64,000 bases of DNA from an uncultured Eubacteriales bacterium (GTDB lineage Bacteria > Bacillota > Clostridia > Christensenellales > Aristaeellaceae). The stretch spans positions 26,712 through 90,711 of the forward strand of contig CACWZP010000009.1 in the NCBI GenBank assembly GCA_902765395.1, given 5' to 3'. The notes beneath the pieces were generated by a model. The model was not told the DNA's origin, did no database searches, and was given only the letters and a program-made list of their open reading frames with translations. Position numbers and translations under genes: made by a program. Shown here piece after piece: positions 52,501 through 57,205 of the stretch. The stretch's first letter is position 1. The number at the start of each line of letters is the position of its first letter.

Positions 52501-54381
52501 CTGATCAGCAACAACGGCGACATCAACGTGTATGTGGACAACGCCGGGCTGAACGTGCATGCCTACGCCAAGGCCGAAGGCAAGGCGGCGGCCGGCTGGT
52601 CCAACGCCGACGCCGTGGTGGAGGCCAACCTGGGCAACACCATCTGGGTGGACAGCGCCAACCTCTATCCCCGCAGGACCGTCACGTTGCTGGCCAGCAG
52701 CGGCGGCAGGGACGGCGACAAGCCCAGCTTCGACATCGAGGCCACCGCCGAGATGTACGCAGCCGGCGCCGCCTATCCCCACGCGGAGCTGAAGGGCCTG
52801 CCCTTCAACCAGGTGCGCACCAACGACGCCCGCAGGGTGGCCCGCAGGGGCAAGTTCGTCCACGAGGCCATCGACCCGAAGAAGGACGTCGACAAGAAGA
52901 TCAAGGCCAACTGCTCGGATACCACCACCGCCTGGACTCTCGTGAGAGACAGTAAAAACGAGCTCCTCAACTGGAGCGGCGCGAAGTACCGCTGCGATTT
53001 CTGCACCAAGGACCAGGGCGAGCGGACGGACGCCGCCGCCTCCGTGCGCGACAAGACCGGATTGGGCATCCAGCCCCCGCATGTCGCCAGCTTCGCCAAG
53101 GCGCTCTCCCCGCTGGTGGACATCCAGCGGATGCTGGAGGCGCTGGGCATCAGCAAGGCCCGCTACGGCGAGGAGGACTACGCCGCCGCCAGCGCCATCT
53201 TCGTGCTGGATTATCCCGTGATGCTGCAGAAGGACGTGACGCTGTCGGGCGACCAGCTCAACAGATACCGCCTGTGGACCAACGCGGCCACCCAGCTGGA
53301 CGTCCACCTGCTGCCCAATGCCACCCGCCTCTACGGCAGGCACCGCAATGGAAAGCTGATGCTGCAATACGTGGCCGAGGTGATCCGCGGCGACGTGCGC
53401 GGCGACGGCGAGAGCCACGAGATCGACATCATCACCGCCCTGACCGACTATGCGGCCAGCCACCCGGTGATCCCTGTCGGCTCCACCGGCTCCCTGGACT
53501 TCTCCACCGGCACGCTGATGCTGCCCGCCCGGGCGGACTTCGAGCTGTACCTGCATGAGGTGTCCGGCCAGTGGCTGATCGACAAGCTGGACGAGGGCTT
53601 CATCCGGATGCTCACCGGCGACCAGGATGAGATCAACGAAGCTGTGCTGAACGGCAGGGAGCTGCCCGACGGCCGGATCGCGGAGAGCCTGATCGACGGC
53701 GGCGAGCGGGACGGCTGGAAGCTGTACTGGCTGGGCGACAGCCCCGATACGGCGGCCGACCCCGACCAGGTGCTGGTGGGTCTGCTGGTGAACCCGGACA
53801 CCGACGAGGTGGACGCCTTCCGCACCAGCGTGAACATGATCGAAAGCGGCGAGGAGCCCGTGGACGTGTCGCTGTACCTGTACCGCGACAGCAAGGCCGA
53901 CCGCATGGAGATCGAGAAGTACAACGCCATGTTCTTCGACACCCCCGAGGGCGAGAAGAGCCTGGTGAAGGTGATCACCGACGTGCTGATGGAGCGCGAG
54001 CTGGAGATGCCCAAGTCGATGAACATCGTGCTGCGCGCCTATGACATCGAAGGCTCCGACTTCCCGGTCTACAGCCTCACTGACCACTTCTTCGCCCTGT
54101 GCGACGGCACGGACGGCGGCGTGAGCATGTTCGACGGCTTCTACACCAACACCTTCGACGGCGACACCTTCGACAGCGACTACATCCGCATCGAGGGCAT
54201 CGTGGACGGCGACCTGAACGTCACCGTCAAGCAGGGCCAGAACATCTGGCCGGAGTGGACCGACAAGGATGCCGCCTCCGACATCGCGGGCAACGATTAC
54301 GCCCGCGTGGACGGCGAGTGGTATCCCGCCGATGAAGCGCCCCGGCCCGAAGCGCTGCCCGACGATGCCGCGGACGCGTAG
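34546..54381 (+). CDS. Giant secreted LktA-like filamentous adhesin (6,611 residues)
   Basis: ATG 34546 follows CGGAGG; signal peptide to about residue 35. Next come Ala/Pro/Glu repeats and a 'PTETEEE' region, then a beta-roll with RTX-like turns ('GSGNDTVDV', 'GDGDDQITVDL', about residues 492-622). The bulk consists of dozens of diverged beta-solenoid repeats of the form 'VNVxxNxAxAxIGxxAxVxAGGxVxVxA', resembling the repeat region of Fusobacterium LktA-family leukotoxin/filamentous adhesins (family likeness judged by eye). Inserts include chitobiase-like 'GYKxxxV' repeats (nt 38050-40790) and an unusual helical region (nt 42215-43100). The last ~540 residues form a globular region with 'YRCDFCTKDQ' and 'LLPNATRLYG'. 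No sortase, SLH or membrane anchor is visible. Likely a cell-surface or secreted adhesin/toxin-like protein; activity not provable from sequence. Confidence 0.85.
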   Translation: MKNNMKMAKRVLALALVLTLMLGSVGGYAPGWFRALATEAAEGGEAAMPPTPDNPALEPPEAPAAPEAPAVDAAPEAPAVDAAPEAPAVDAAPEAAPGADVPVETGDAVASDVPAETETSAETDAPVEAETAAVEEPAATGDGETADPEEQPTETEEEPAESGEQPTETEEETTETEAEPTETEAEPTETEAEPTDTEEEPAEPEEETTEPEEETAIIEEGTPETEEDTPETKAEPTEPEKEPTETEEEPAEIEAEPTETEEEPTGPEAAPAQAEGLLGVQLNAAQNEVGLARDAADAAVPVVEQQTTPIPAANAGDSGTDKKEGISVLQQRIDKVLSANGRLSGTVRIILERNTIFEGNSSGENKGKIVIDAGARDIGDDFAVELVAEDAGETGTEGEGFTTINADLVIRGVKVVMKSIMMAAGKSITVRAEDAEQNKDKGGHLVFNGTANAPNELIVNVNKNSSAEIYAVDNDDVVEATTTSGAKSLYINAGDGLNRVNVNAGGGRVEIVTGSGNDTVDVNISGANNGVYVDTGSSTDYLTIVDAAQASAVQIPELDADGKPKKDEAGNPVYKKSGTYEINTGDGDDQITVDLRAGAGNMTVNTGTGGAVIDVLKGDYRSIENLDYKFNPNSTEQIKPAQSNTKITFVNEDASAVDRYTVDVNAGLAVDELRFDKGAASVYLKGKLNNRLPQGVTNPIGYIGGTPAQGFQMHVASSQDDKETAQDQDLTLKITYADPGKVNFTDALKNKKRVEVYTTGTGIFNVTANEDFTDYVIKTPVSRDIERIVVSGSTKPLMLSNLVFDAEELGDDAPYIPGVTGENGSLANLNVLIKAPTIDIARTIKAQNVRAESALGSLSMGGAFENYHNGQSLGDIAADMISVADAAEINVRSSIETAHDIALVARVKHFGSLFTLLPAALDLVNVKLARAMVNINAGADLSARGNVTAQAKIDTTIGYYVDVDGETHQVKQKQVGGPIGIDVVVNNASVNVAHGANIEADNDIILAASSDVRAYNYANYGGFFSPVALSVTAITNTVNVQMNGTLDAGRKVKLDASGSVEDETLSTYQKGVNAVGGGAVGGFVAVNVVDQVVNAVIGEHAHVTAGGDVAVYSSNVANVQTIATAGGDKMAQQSSPTVVSAIGLFKALSGILFDKFKGTFVDREAEKFVKTVTKLSASDYSIRVVEPSDDNEQGGSTTVKTKVGDKLDKAGNVATYGIIEPKANDGYKVQTVMIRYLGYDKTTGAANDHYTYEEVVKNQYGQYLFLLENADVEVMVTYAKEGAAGGTAVAADGQQQVDVNADDLEDSFELPDLFEDAAEGIAGNADDADDVAVEGGAQAEDGHAAHDLVFDSEYIKDGSIVTWKTGEDGKSLKSVRGGQKIRLIPNANKSAEDGSAVTELKSLSVVYTHTVDGNEVVETIKIEADSQGRYIFTVPDDIPADVKLYVHAEFGAIEDNSARQPAHKQLTGSLAVGVTLNKGGSRIASGSVVTAGGDVDMFGYTRTYTNTQADGTAITPKDAAQVAKEQSKPQTVQKVTYSVQGANVSMKVNGTLPGTITRDVDPAHAASVATPKLTFKLDDAYKSQVEKVSVVISYYTKINPSLSAGKRVSETVELDKTSDGEYAFDLNTTKYATVDGSTLEITFMFKDADGNLVAIEGDAKAASKFVVPNAIRTSVNQKKEAGVTTDLGRLDFHDVRYADDDTAKVKPLYYFTITPEAGYKCDPAAGGSNATATTVKSNKSVLYATWIGADGSPQKGTLTHDDTCALNEWYFKSVDGNNAVPAGALITITAVFSEDARKIVTNDNGMTIEGSDKLKGSAKLSKEAAKEGDKVTVKLTGNDGYKAAGMIAYVTSTANPSHYRELAVTLNDKGEYEFTVPHFKDDTEKLYISPRFEPKTIEMKSAGGTEIMTSESDRKAAKGQTVTIQLTDDDIKAGKKLDPANTTVTYQGENLAVDNKGRFTIPTGDGYTATELTINAALKDKDIEMKEFVSGEDKIVPASKLADPGETVTLKVEAREGYRAKAGTVKATITIQTASGTSTRQVFASWKEKDTYTLKLPTVGDGETITNIQLAAEFEPGSDGVALSMGVGVAVGVTLAENILEIQGASDVPVLDDDGKPVMENGKVKTRHIDPAQVTDNGLSMVAVSVGSKAITEAKAGYNEGDTGVAGAIAVQVAKTTTDVAVRKDAQIKHDGLIFMMAKAKQDFKVTGDASGKKDGNEAEGTGVGAGIAFAIDGLTTRGVIEDGVVFKEGSKASGITINVGHKEKDQVTARAGATGGSAWVPVAAVDVFNSEVLAEMGRLKDESGRDLNQLDVSGKVKIKASGESAKAQYNHEVTADASARGGKTAMGGAFIVTWLKNDVQALLNQSLNATKDISISAIAGDALKAVAKAAASGGDAGGEDEKGDGSADKQANSILKGAGGVAGRFGGLDGAAIKNGANNRQKAETAEQTVTGAGAFVLNVMKNASRAEIKDGVNITTKGALTVSSTNRTDATVKADASATKSDVGVGIGVAINIVTMDNIARIGNGIVSADSLAVTAEIAKAPTKVRTVTVAENETRFSNAFTEQIKEALRDLMGEDVADKVGWLTDIGSEGIGKFCQTLIDDLNLGKLFELMTNAPGDSFENFGKAIWERLKDFPKVLVQPLLEAYQEVYRSGQYLTADGTDGLMKILETVWAELSVQLPGEVVSTVKDKLFKEGLPKIGGSVIDMITDKITGKGNDGDKIKETLKDVLIDSLKGVMDKMIDNTVRAVGAQLPLLNPSNITLVQELKKKSWADLKASVIPYITTTFRTTVWDYAPVVEKIQADGFVGAIQKELRKALKESSVAMTNEAIDKLLGVMNVKFEREAIEDRHIVTTQAIAGSGAKKKSGAGSLAIAVANLNTLAEIAGGSGSVTVTGDMTVNAEEVRRVRTHSTAAVDERGEADNNDGAGDSDNANTGGGDAATTTATDPDGNVTVTTGVGGSVLSFGGMNDDESIEIEAQDGYCLEKGKLVRTYCKADGTEVVDKLDFESAKGDDGAISYWFDPMDGVDTTGMTDEEIESLKINIDVEFTELLKEIPKPTLRYETQGKEYPADKQITVSVEGRENDESGKAWGKVNDLGEITIPVEPGLKVSGIVVNGMDGISFITYGVGEDDDEIVQASANDSEEVYVFKVPAQGVKSILVTFEEDHDAEHVEQQRQAQKDRAGRTVGVGAAFTLTYGKSSVKAAIGDDEQGTSRNVTAGTLSVTASSEHEEENYATAGADPFEGTSDDIKDFALDAAVSVNILDNDVRAAIAKGGQVTTTAKPDASDDAVAPAKAEDEEEEDLPEEIDVTKGALIVSATEVGASETKASAFAAGSTTAVGASVAVNVSLSDITAEMNAAAKVSGKAVVRTHTLSRDDTWSFASAMGADIQRSLNKFSDGASTVAEKANDVTTGKIFDEKKETKGNKTNAKINDRLNDKRVIKDDGQKARDDLNVSANVMRSQNVEVDNGEDAGQGANAAKDFVNVEGGQEVDGFQNPNKKSSLRVAAALGVTVALHSATTSVNQAINAAREILVSATNAGNFNTRSTGAAMSLAKEKGKSIAAAVGISVNRNQAHATVNGNLAAADGDVTVSADLKQNLTDTYRGRLAVQSIAGAVSGKGSDTSVAGALSLLFSYGETDAIVDGDLKGNAVSVTANDKSKLAVRAGGINVSKGANVGAGVSVATIWSANTVKAEVKDGATIDANSFALKAVKAPVTWDDYRFPLSLQDLISDSSDLDDEERENVYPGLIDVHKKPGEKSYTVSINMNTYALMKLADALSFLSSKNYYTEAIAGSLVTGQADSTKPNKLNAAGSISIVRALNSVEAVLGNNVTINKGGNRAKGDVTILAQDDTTVRMIGGAVAAGSAKNSAGITLTFLYDKDEAKAVVGDNLNIKAGSVSHRAVASTNVESYNAAASVSSASQADKSIGGGLDVVLLNTIANAKIGDSATVDAGGKLDIAADSNLNLMLISVSASVAKAATAAGGTIAVLVNDAEAKASVGKNHSLSADGDVTVAGRAVDKLLSVIASASAAVTSKSAAAGSLNVLVDNAKGKVFLDEGGAGKGIASRKGSVSLLGETETRVANVTVAVAGGKDKATGLSANINVLHRDSGVEAKGGAGYVIDAAKDVLISSHGMDVSRVVSMAVAAASSGNGISGNLPVLVSRNKVKTTLGSVTVKAGGEAAFASRLDDVTKAIAGSLGLSWSSNAAAATAMFVNKENEVTTDMGASSVTAAGSSGALSRKLPGGEAFTGIYVGAKVVDDILAVAAGIAAAGNKGLTGNLLWSSNKNVVKADASQASLSALAKNASGKAVGGGSVTVNAANDSKQIIFAGGLNAAKSVAAGASIAVLTAAKEVTAKAHNAKAWQDVNVAASNTDNVFEMALSAGGSGKAAVEIGIAYQSLKSRVNAVVASEIEANRGSFNLKSVNDVNLDNTAVALAGAGKAAVTPVFAVSVFTGESNAILGGGTIKAAKGVNVSATANKDMGQYTVGAAASGQAAVSGAVSVASLKDTTNALVSNGTVINADTLDVTAQSDLTQVGASAAVAASAKGAVAVNGMLVIAKGNALAEMDGAATLSGKANVKAASERNIVDVAATVAVGGQVGVGVTVMGLVAGDRMDQDAADMLTYGNSSTKNGSKTFDSTAIIDKMHELGIKDTSDLEEQRDKDGNITQTSLADDLTGNGHSNGNTSVGTNGKFDATSGFVEGDTFDGAPDSNDDKQDMTETADIKKARAAAGNTAYSSDPKDSVVARIGMNGNVTARGVDVYAEQDTKADVVGATVSGGSMAGVGVSVAIAMLRSNVFATSLGTVDAKEGSVNVTAVSKSGGVMPDGDEQARTAAISKDLGESEDDELKESLTTLKDMLSKRSIRVVGVAAGIGSAGVGAAGSVVRTDNITRATLGGTVKNAGALNVDAASDYGNVSALTLAIGGGAEAGLSAAFAMAMTNGTVESKIDRSANITGANTKIAVTSESVVKANALSVTAAAGGVAGGAAGVAIAANSLTQNTLVDRGAKIDMTGDSATLKVKGTSSTKADTFLLGVSIGSGAAGFGEAASIVSPTLNTGIGTTGSGTVSLGKLASVDVLNDVTSSATANVLSVSAGGVALQGNVLLVFNDTDATAKVANASGTLGSMKINGELGTTGRSRLAAAAVGGSAGGVSVSYVDVDSKNNAILDTDNFTATVLGDLTVSTGEDDTRKTSADAASVAAGIAATVSVSLNAAVARNRAVNSATITGKRGLTAANVNLKANANGDADARFYGLSVGTGSVAGSVDVALNETTAKAIMKLDGALNANLNAASDVDGATTAKMYTGSGAIYGAKVNVAVAYGKTNSIVDVDIAKAPTKKVNIEAHSTGKDDVNTTIDNQSFEVFSAAAMVGTAYSKDNFSARVKLRGGDYDLGKVDVKTDYDTNAEAVVTPSAAGVDVSFAKLAVNYAGANSTATAGSELELADGANLKVDGDIAVKTVGKAETNAQVVSAKYVTANVIGVGVSISDSEMNGRQAATLRMNGGSIEKASDLRVQSLTDKALAKAAVGTSGVGEDEADTATVSLVNVNVNSATARENLASTAAILGSGRDANTIAADSLTLMADTGKSTSTDANGKTTVSPVVTTARSKSATATEIGVVSGGGLLSDATSTDSFNVVLSGVAADIAGEANLTSSTHTEAFAEGSNPGNWTLLQVAVTEMEAKVGEEGDRQTSKVIIGDETTLTTGALKIAASNDGNAHTDLSQASANSIVGVKVSKLPTDSWYDTGVSIGSNAVLTSDVDASITSDSSAKAKSVVESDGVGLVVDVSVMKGKNVLHDENNLDIGDGTEITTGDDLTLSSTSSAQLTAKTVVSGGGALAGEYGTAENTVTRANRVTIADNAKLTSEDGALNITAASGEADDIQTNVKVTAGGLFLLGNATAETSLTANSEILVGQNVELNAREDLDLLARSTSRTAKGGVGLNTEAKVDAKGAGLNPDSDATVTLNMNTYIDINRDSDGSRDTTQLISNNGDINVYVDNAGLNVHAYAKAEGKAAAGWSNADAVVEANLGNTIWVDSANLYPRRTVTLLASSGGRDGDKPSFDIEATAEMYAAGAAYPHAELKGLPFNQVRTNDARRVARRGKFVHEAIDPKKDVDKKIKANCSDTTTAWTLVRDSKNELLNWSGAKYRCDFCTKDQGERTDAAASVRDKTGLGIQPPHVASFAKALSPLVDIQRMLEALGISKARYGEEDYAAASAIFVLDYPVMLQKDVTLSGDQLNRYRLWTNAATQLDVHLLPNATRLYGRHRNGKLMLQYVAEVIRGDVRGDGESHEIDIITALTDYAASHPVIPVGSTGSLDFSTGTLMLPARADFELYLHEVSGQWLIDKLDEGFIRMLTGDQDEINEAVLNGRELPDGRIAESLIDGGERDGWKLYWLGDSPDTAADPDQVLVGLLVNPDTDEVDAFRTSVNMIESGEEPVDVSLYLYRDSKADRMEIEKYNAMFFDTPEGEKSLVKVITDVLMERELEMPKSMNIVLRAYDIEGSDFPVYSLTDHFFALCDGTDGGVSMFDGFYTNTFDGDTFDSDYIRIEGIVDGDLNVTVKQGQNIWPEWTDKDAASDIAGNDYARVDGEWYPADEAPRPEALPDDAADA
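34744..35350 (+). repeat. Low-complexity repeats near the N-terminus of the 6,611-residue protein
   Basis: Three nearly identical 27-bp units (34744-34824) encode EAPAVDAAP. From about 34990 to 35350 imperfect repeats encode 'PTETEEEP' and 'PTETEAEP'. This flexible acidic spacer parallels the one in the neighbouring giant protein. Confidence 0.88.
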
Positions 54382-54402
54382 CGCGAACGACAAGGATAAG
54401 AC

Positions 54403-54440
54403 AAAAAAGGGGGCTGTCTCAATATGAGACAGTCCCCTTC
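54403..54440. terminator. Bidirectional terminator between the giant gene and the minus-strand GGDEF gene
   Basis: Thirteen-bp stem (54409-54421 with 54425-54437, one G-U pair) with a 3-nt loop. The minus strand continues into TTTTTT (54403-54408); the plus strand continues into TTCATATT. Confidence 0.85.
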
Positions 54441-54458
54441 ATATTGCCGGCCTCGCGT

Positions 54459-55577
54459 CTACCGACCGGCGCGCTTGTCCTTGTACAGCTCGCCGTCGGC
54501 GGCGTTCACGAAGTCCTCCAGCGCCATGCCCGCACTGTGCTGCACATAGCCCACGCTGGCGGCCAGGCGATAGGGCAGGGCGTGCTCCCGGTTGTAGGCC
54601 TCGAAGGCCGCCTTCACCGACTGCCGGTACGCGTCGGCCTCCGCCTCGTCCGCCAGGAACAGCATGGCCAGGAACTCGTCGCCGCCGTACCGGGCCAGTA
54701 TGCCCTTCCTGCCCACCATGGACCGGGTCAGTATGCTGGCCGCGGCCACCAGAGCCTCGTCGCCCACGGGATGGCCCAGGGTATCGTTGATCTGCTTGAA
54801 GCGGTCCAGGTCCATCATGAACAGGTACAGCGGCCGCCCCTGCTTGACGTATTCGGCAAAGGCCGCCTCCAGCGTCTTGCGGTTGTTCAACCCGGTCAGG
54901 CCGTCTCGCAGGATCTCGCTGTCCTGGTCGTCGAGGTAGATCAGCACGATGGAGATGGCTGCGCAGGTCCACGCGCCGGGCATGCCGGTGTAGAACAGGC
55001 TGACCACCGCGCCGATGATGGGCACCACGTAAAAGCCCAGCAGCTTCAGCACGGTGCGCCGGGGCACGCGGCCGTCCCGGTCAAACAGGCGGATGAGGAT
55101 GTGCACCAGCGAGACCAGCAGCATGCCGTAGGCGCCGATCATCTGCACCCAGAACAGCGGCCCGTGGGCGTACACGTTCTCAGGGGAGACGGTGAACGTC
55201 CACTCCGTGAATATGGACAGCAGGTTCAGCGCCGTGAACGCGAGCCCCGGCAGCATCATCAGGCGCTGCAGACGCCGGGTGATGGTGTGGCCCAGGGTCT
55301 CCAGCACGTACAGGTACCAGATGCAGCCCAGTATGACGCTCATGCTCAAGAACAGCCCGTTCAGCACCCGGTTGGCCAGGATCGCGCCGGGGAACCGGCG
55401 GCCCTCCACCAGCAGCCAGAGGCTGTCGAGGATCAGCTGGGCGATCACCCCGTAGACCACGCTGCGGAACAGCACCCGGTGCATCTGCTGGTTGACGTTG
55501 CTGACGCTCTGGTAGGTGATGACGCACAGGATCAGCAGGCAGAGCGCGTTGAGTTCGATATGGATGGCGGTGGTCAT
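54459..55577 (-). CDS. Membrane-bound diguanylate cyclase (GGDEF), minus strand
   Basis: 372 residues. The N-terminal half has six to seven hydrophobic helices resembling a 7TM sensor. The GGDEF domain (from about residue 205) shows 'DGLTGLNNRKTLE', 'MDLDRFKQINDTLGH', the catalytic 'RYGGDEF' and 'AASVGYVQH'. No RxxD inhibitory site is evident four residues before the motif. ATG 55577 follows GGAAGG; in-frame starts further upstream lack a ribosome site. Predicted product is cyclic di-GMP. It is divergent from a second GGDEF gene with 254 nt between them. Confidence 0.9.
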   Translation of the reverse strand: MTTAIHIELNALCLLILCVITYQSVSNVNQQMHRVLFRSVVYGVIAQLILDSLWLLVEGRRFPGAILANRVLNGLFLSMSVILGCIWYLYVLETLGHTITRRLQRLMMLPGLAFTALNLLSIFTEWTFTVSPENVYAHGPLFWVQMIGAYGMLLVSLVHILIRLFDRDGRVPRRTVLKLLGFYVVPIIGAVVSLFYTGMPGAWTCAAISIVLIYLDDQDSEILRDGLTGLNNRKTLEAAFAEYVKQGRPLYLFMMDLDRFKQINDTLGHPVGDEALVAAASILTRSMVGRKGILARYGGDEFLAMLFLADEAEADAYRQSVKAAFEAYNREHALPYRLAASVGYVQHSAGMALEDFVNAADGELYKDKRAGR

Positions 55578-55630
55578 GGCGCAACCCTTCCGTTTCATAG
55601 TATGGCATTGGCAGCGATATCCCAATATTG

Positions 55631-55659
55631 ATTTTACCAGTAATTCTTCGGTCAATCAA
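55631..55659 (-). promoter_or_regulatory. Extended -10 sigma-A promoter of the minus-strand GGDEF gene
   Basis: On the minus strand TTGATT (55654-55659), 17-nt spacer, TAAAAT (55631-55636) preceded directly by TGG, an extended -10. Confidence 0.75.
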
Positions 55660-55745
55660 CAATAAAGGCCGTCGTGGTGGGAAAAATTGCGCAGATCCAG
55701 CGCTTTTCCTGGGCGCTGGATAAACGCGAAATAGCCTTATCGCCC

Positions 55746-55773
55746 TTGAAGCTTAACCGGGATGGGGTATAAT
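55746..55773 (+). promoter_or_regulatory. Sigma-A promoter of the plus-strand GGDEF gene
   Basis: TTGAAG (55746-55751), 16-nt spacer, TATAAT (55768-55773), about 58 nt before the ATG. Confidence 0.8.
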
Positions 55774-55831
55774 GGATTATTGGCGGGCGGCTCGCGCCTA
55801 CCGACTTCCGACCATCATCGAGGTTTGACCC

Positions 55832-56896
55832 ATGCAAAACCAACGCCTTGCCGACGCCGTTCGCCCGGATCGGCGCTACAACCTGCTGATCAACACCACC
55901 CTGTTGCTGATCCACCTGGCCTTTGCCGTGGTCTACGCAAGGCTGGGGACGCCGGCGCTGTTTTACTACAACCTGTTCAGCATCGCCGTGTTCATGGCGG
56001 GCTATGTGGCGGTGCTGCGGGAATGGACGACGGCCTATTACATTGCCGTCTATAGCGAGGTCTACCTGTTCACGACGCTGAACCTGCTGCTGCTGGGCTG
56101 GGGCTGCGGCTTCGAGCTCTACTGCTTCTCTTATGCCATCTCCATCCAGCTGGTCTCCTTCATGATGGCCCGGGAGCGGGTCGCCAAGAGCATGTATATC
56201 ATCGTGGGCGGCATCACCGCGGTGTATTTCCTGGCCATGCGGCTGGTGACCTGGGAGGTCAGCCCCGTCTACAGCGTGCCGGAGGAGGCGCGCCGGGGGC
56301 TGTACCTGGCCAACGCGCTGATCGCTCTGACGCTCTGCGTGAACTACGTGGGCCTGTTCACCCGCATCGTCTACCTGCTGGCCAGCGACCTGCGCTACGA
56401 TTCCACCCACGACGCCCTCACCAACCTGTACAACCGCCGGGAGATGTGGGATCTCATGGACAACGATCGCGTGGCGGAGCACGGTGGCGCGGCGGTGGCC
56501 ATGGTGGACATCGACGACTTCAAGCAGATCAACGACACCCTGGGCCACGAGACCGGGGACGAGGTGCTGCGGGCGCTGGCCGAGCGGCTGAAGGCGCTGG
56601 AGGGCGGCGGGCTCTACACCAGCCGCTGGGGCGGCGAGGAGTTCGTGATCTTCTGCGGCCGGGACGACGCGGCCTATTACAGCATCCGCAGGCGGCTGGA
56701 GGACTTCGTGCGCCGCTGCGCCGCCACGCCCGTGATGGTGGGGGAAAGGCGCGTGGACTTCACCGTCACCGTGGGCCTGGTGATGGCCGACCATACCGCG
56801 GACGTGCAAAGCCTGGTCAACCGGGCGGATGAACTGCTGTATGAGGGCAAGCAGTCCGGCAAGAACCGCCTGGTGGTGGGGACGCTGGAGGATTGA
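55832..56896 (+). CDS. Membrane-bound diguanylate cyclase (GGDEF), plus strand
   Basis: 354 residues. About six membrane helices (residues 17-185) precede a GGDEF domain with 'DALTNLYNRREMWDL', 'VDIDDFKQINDTLGHETGDEVL', the active variant 'WGGEEF' and 'TVTVGLVMAD'. ATG 55832 has GAGG 8 nt upstream. Both the membrane half and the catalytic half differ from those of the divergent neighbour, so the two are unlikely to be a recent duplication. Predicted to make cyclic di-GMP in response to a membrane signal. Confidence 0.9.
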   Translation: MQNQRLADAVRPDRRYNLLINTTLLLIHLAFAVVYARLGTPALFYYNLFSIAVFMAGYVAVLREWTTAYYIAVYSEVYLFTTLNLLLLGWGCGFELYCFSYAISIQLVSFMMARERVAKSMYIIVGGITAVYFLAMRLVTWEVSPVYSVPEEARRGLYLANALIALTLCVNYVGLFTRIVYLLASDLRYDSTHDALTNLYNRREMWDLMDNDRVAEHGGAAVAMVDIDDFKQINDTLGHETGDEVLRALAERLKALEGGGLYTSRWGGEEFVIFCGRDDAAYYSIRRRLEDFVRRCAATPVMVGERRVDFTVTVGLVMADHTADVQSLVNRADELLYEGKQSGKNRLVVGTLED

Positions 56897-56908
56897 AAAC
56901 CTATTCTG

Positions 56909-56948
56909 CAGGGACCGATTCAACGCTGAATCGGCCCCTGTTTCTATT
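56909..56948 (+). terminator. Intrinsic terminator of the plus-strand GGDEF gene
   Basis: Fourteen-nt arms (56909-56922 and 56927-56940) pair with one mismatch around an ACGC loop, followed by TTTCTATTTA. The next ~100 nt (56949-57052) hold nothing I can identify. Confidence 0.8.
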
Positions 56949-57052
56949 TATTGGCACGATTAGCGGACGGACCGCCAAAGGCGGGCGTCGCGCGGTCCGG
57001 CGGAGGCCGCAGGACTTCGTCGGGAATCATTCATCAATTGTTCACAATTAAA

Positions 57053-57079
57053 TTAGCACTCACCTCTTGACAGTGCTAA
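57053..57079 (+). promoter_or_regulatory. CIRCE operator (HrcA site)
   Basis: TTAGCACTC (57053-57061), exactly 9 nt, CAGTGCTAA (57071-57079). It matches the CIRCE inverted repeat with a single mismatch in the right arm. It overlaps the -35 box of the hsp20 promoter, as expected for repression by HrcA. Confidence 0.92.
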
Positions 57080-57094
57080 CAAAATGAGTATAAT
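57067..57094 (+). promoter_or_regulatory. Sigma-A promoter of hsp20
   Basis: Consensus TTGACA (57067-57072), 16-nt spacer, consensus TATAAT (57089-57094). The transcript would have a leader of about 105 nt (57101-57205) with short inverted segments; no known riboswitch is recognised in it. Confidence 0.88.
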
Positions 57095-57205
57095 AATAGA
57101 TGAACCGAGGGGGAGAGCCCAGGAGGGCATAAAGCCCGGGTTCGATGGGTACAACATAAGACGAAAAGACCTGCACAGGCCGAAGCGTCAAAGGAGGTAT
57201 GAATT

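Noticed and set aside
27962-54393. Very long open frames on the minus strand opposite the giant genes (for example 27962-34450, 34525-42513, 42745-46947, 48094-54393).
   Set aside because: They arise because the GC-rich sense codon use avoids codons that would give stops on the other strand. Their translations are His/Gly/Val/Leu-biased low-complexity strings with no domains, signal peptides or ribosome sites.
57120-57180. CCCGGGTTCGATGGG in the hsp20 leader looks like a tRNA T-arm.
   Set aside because: No acceptor, D or anticodon arms can be built around it.
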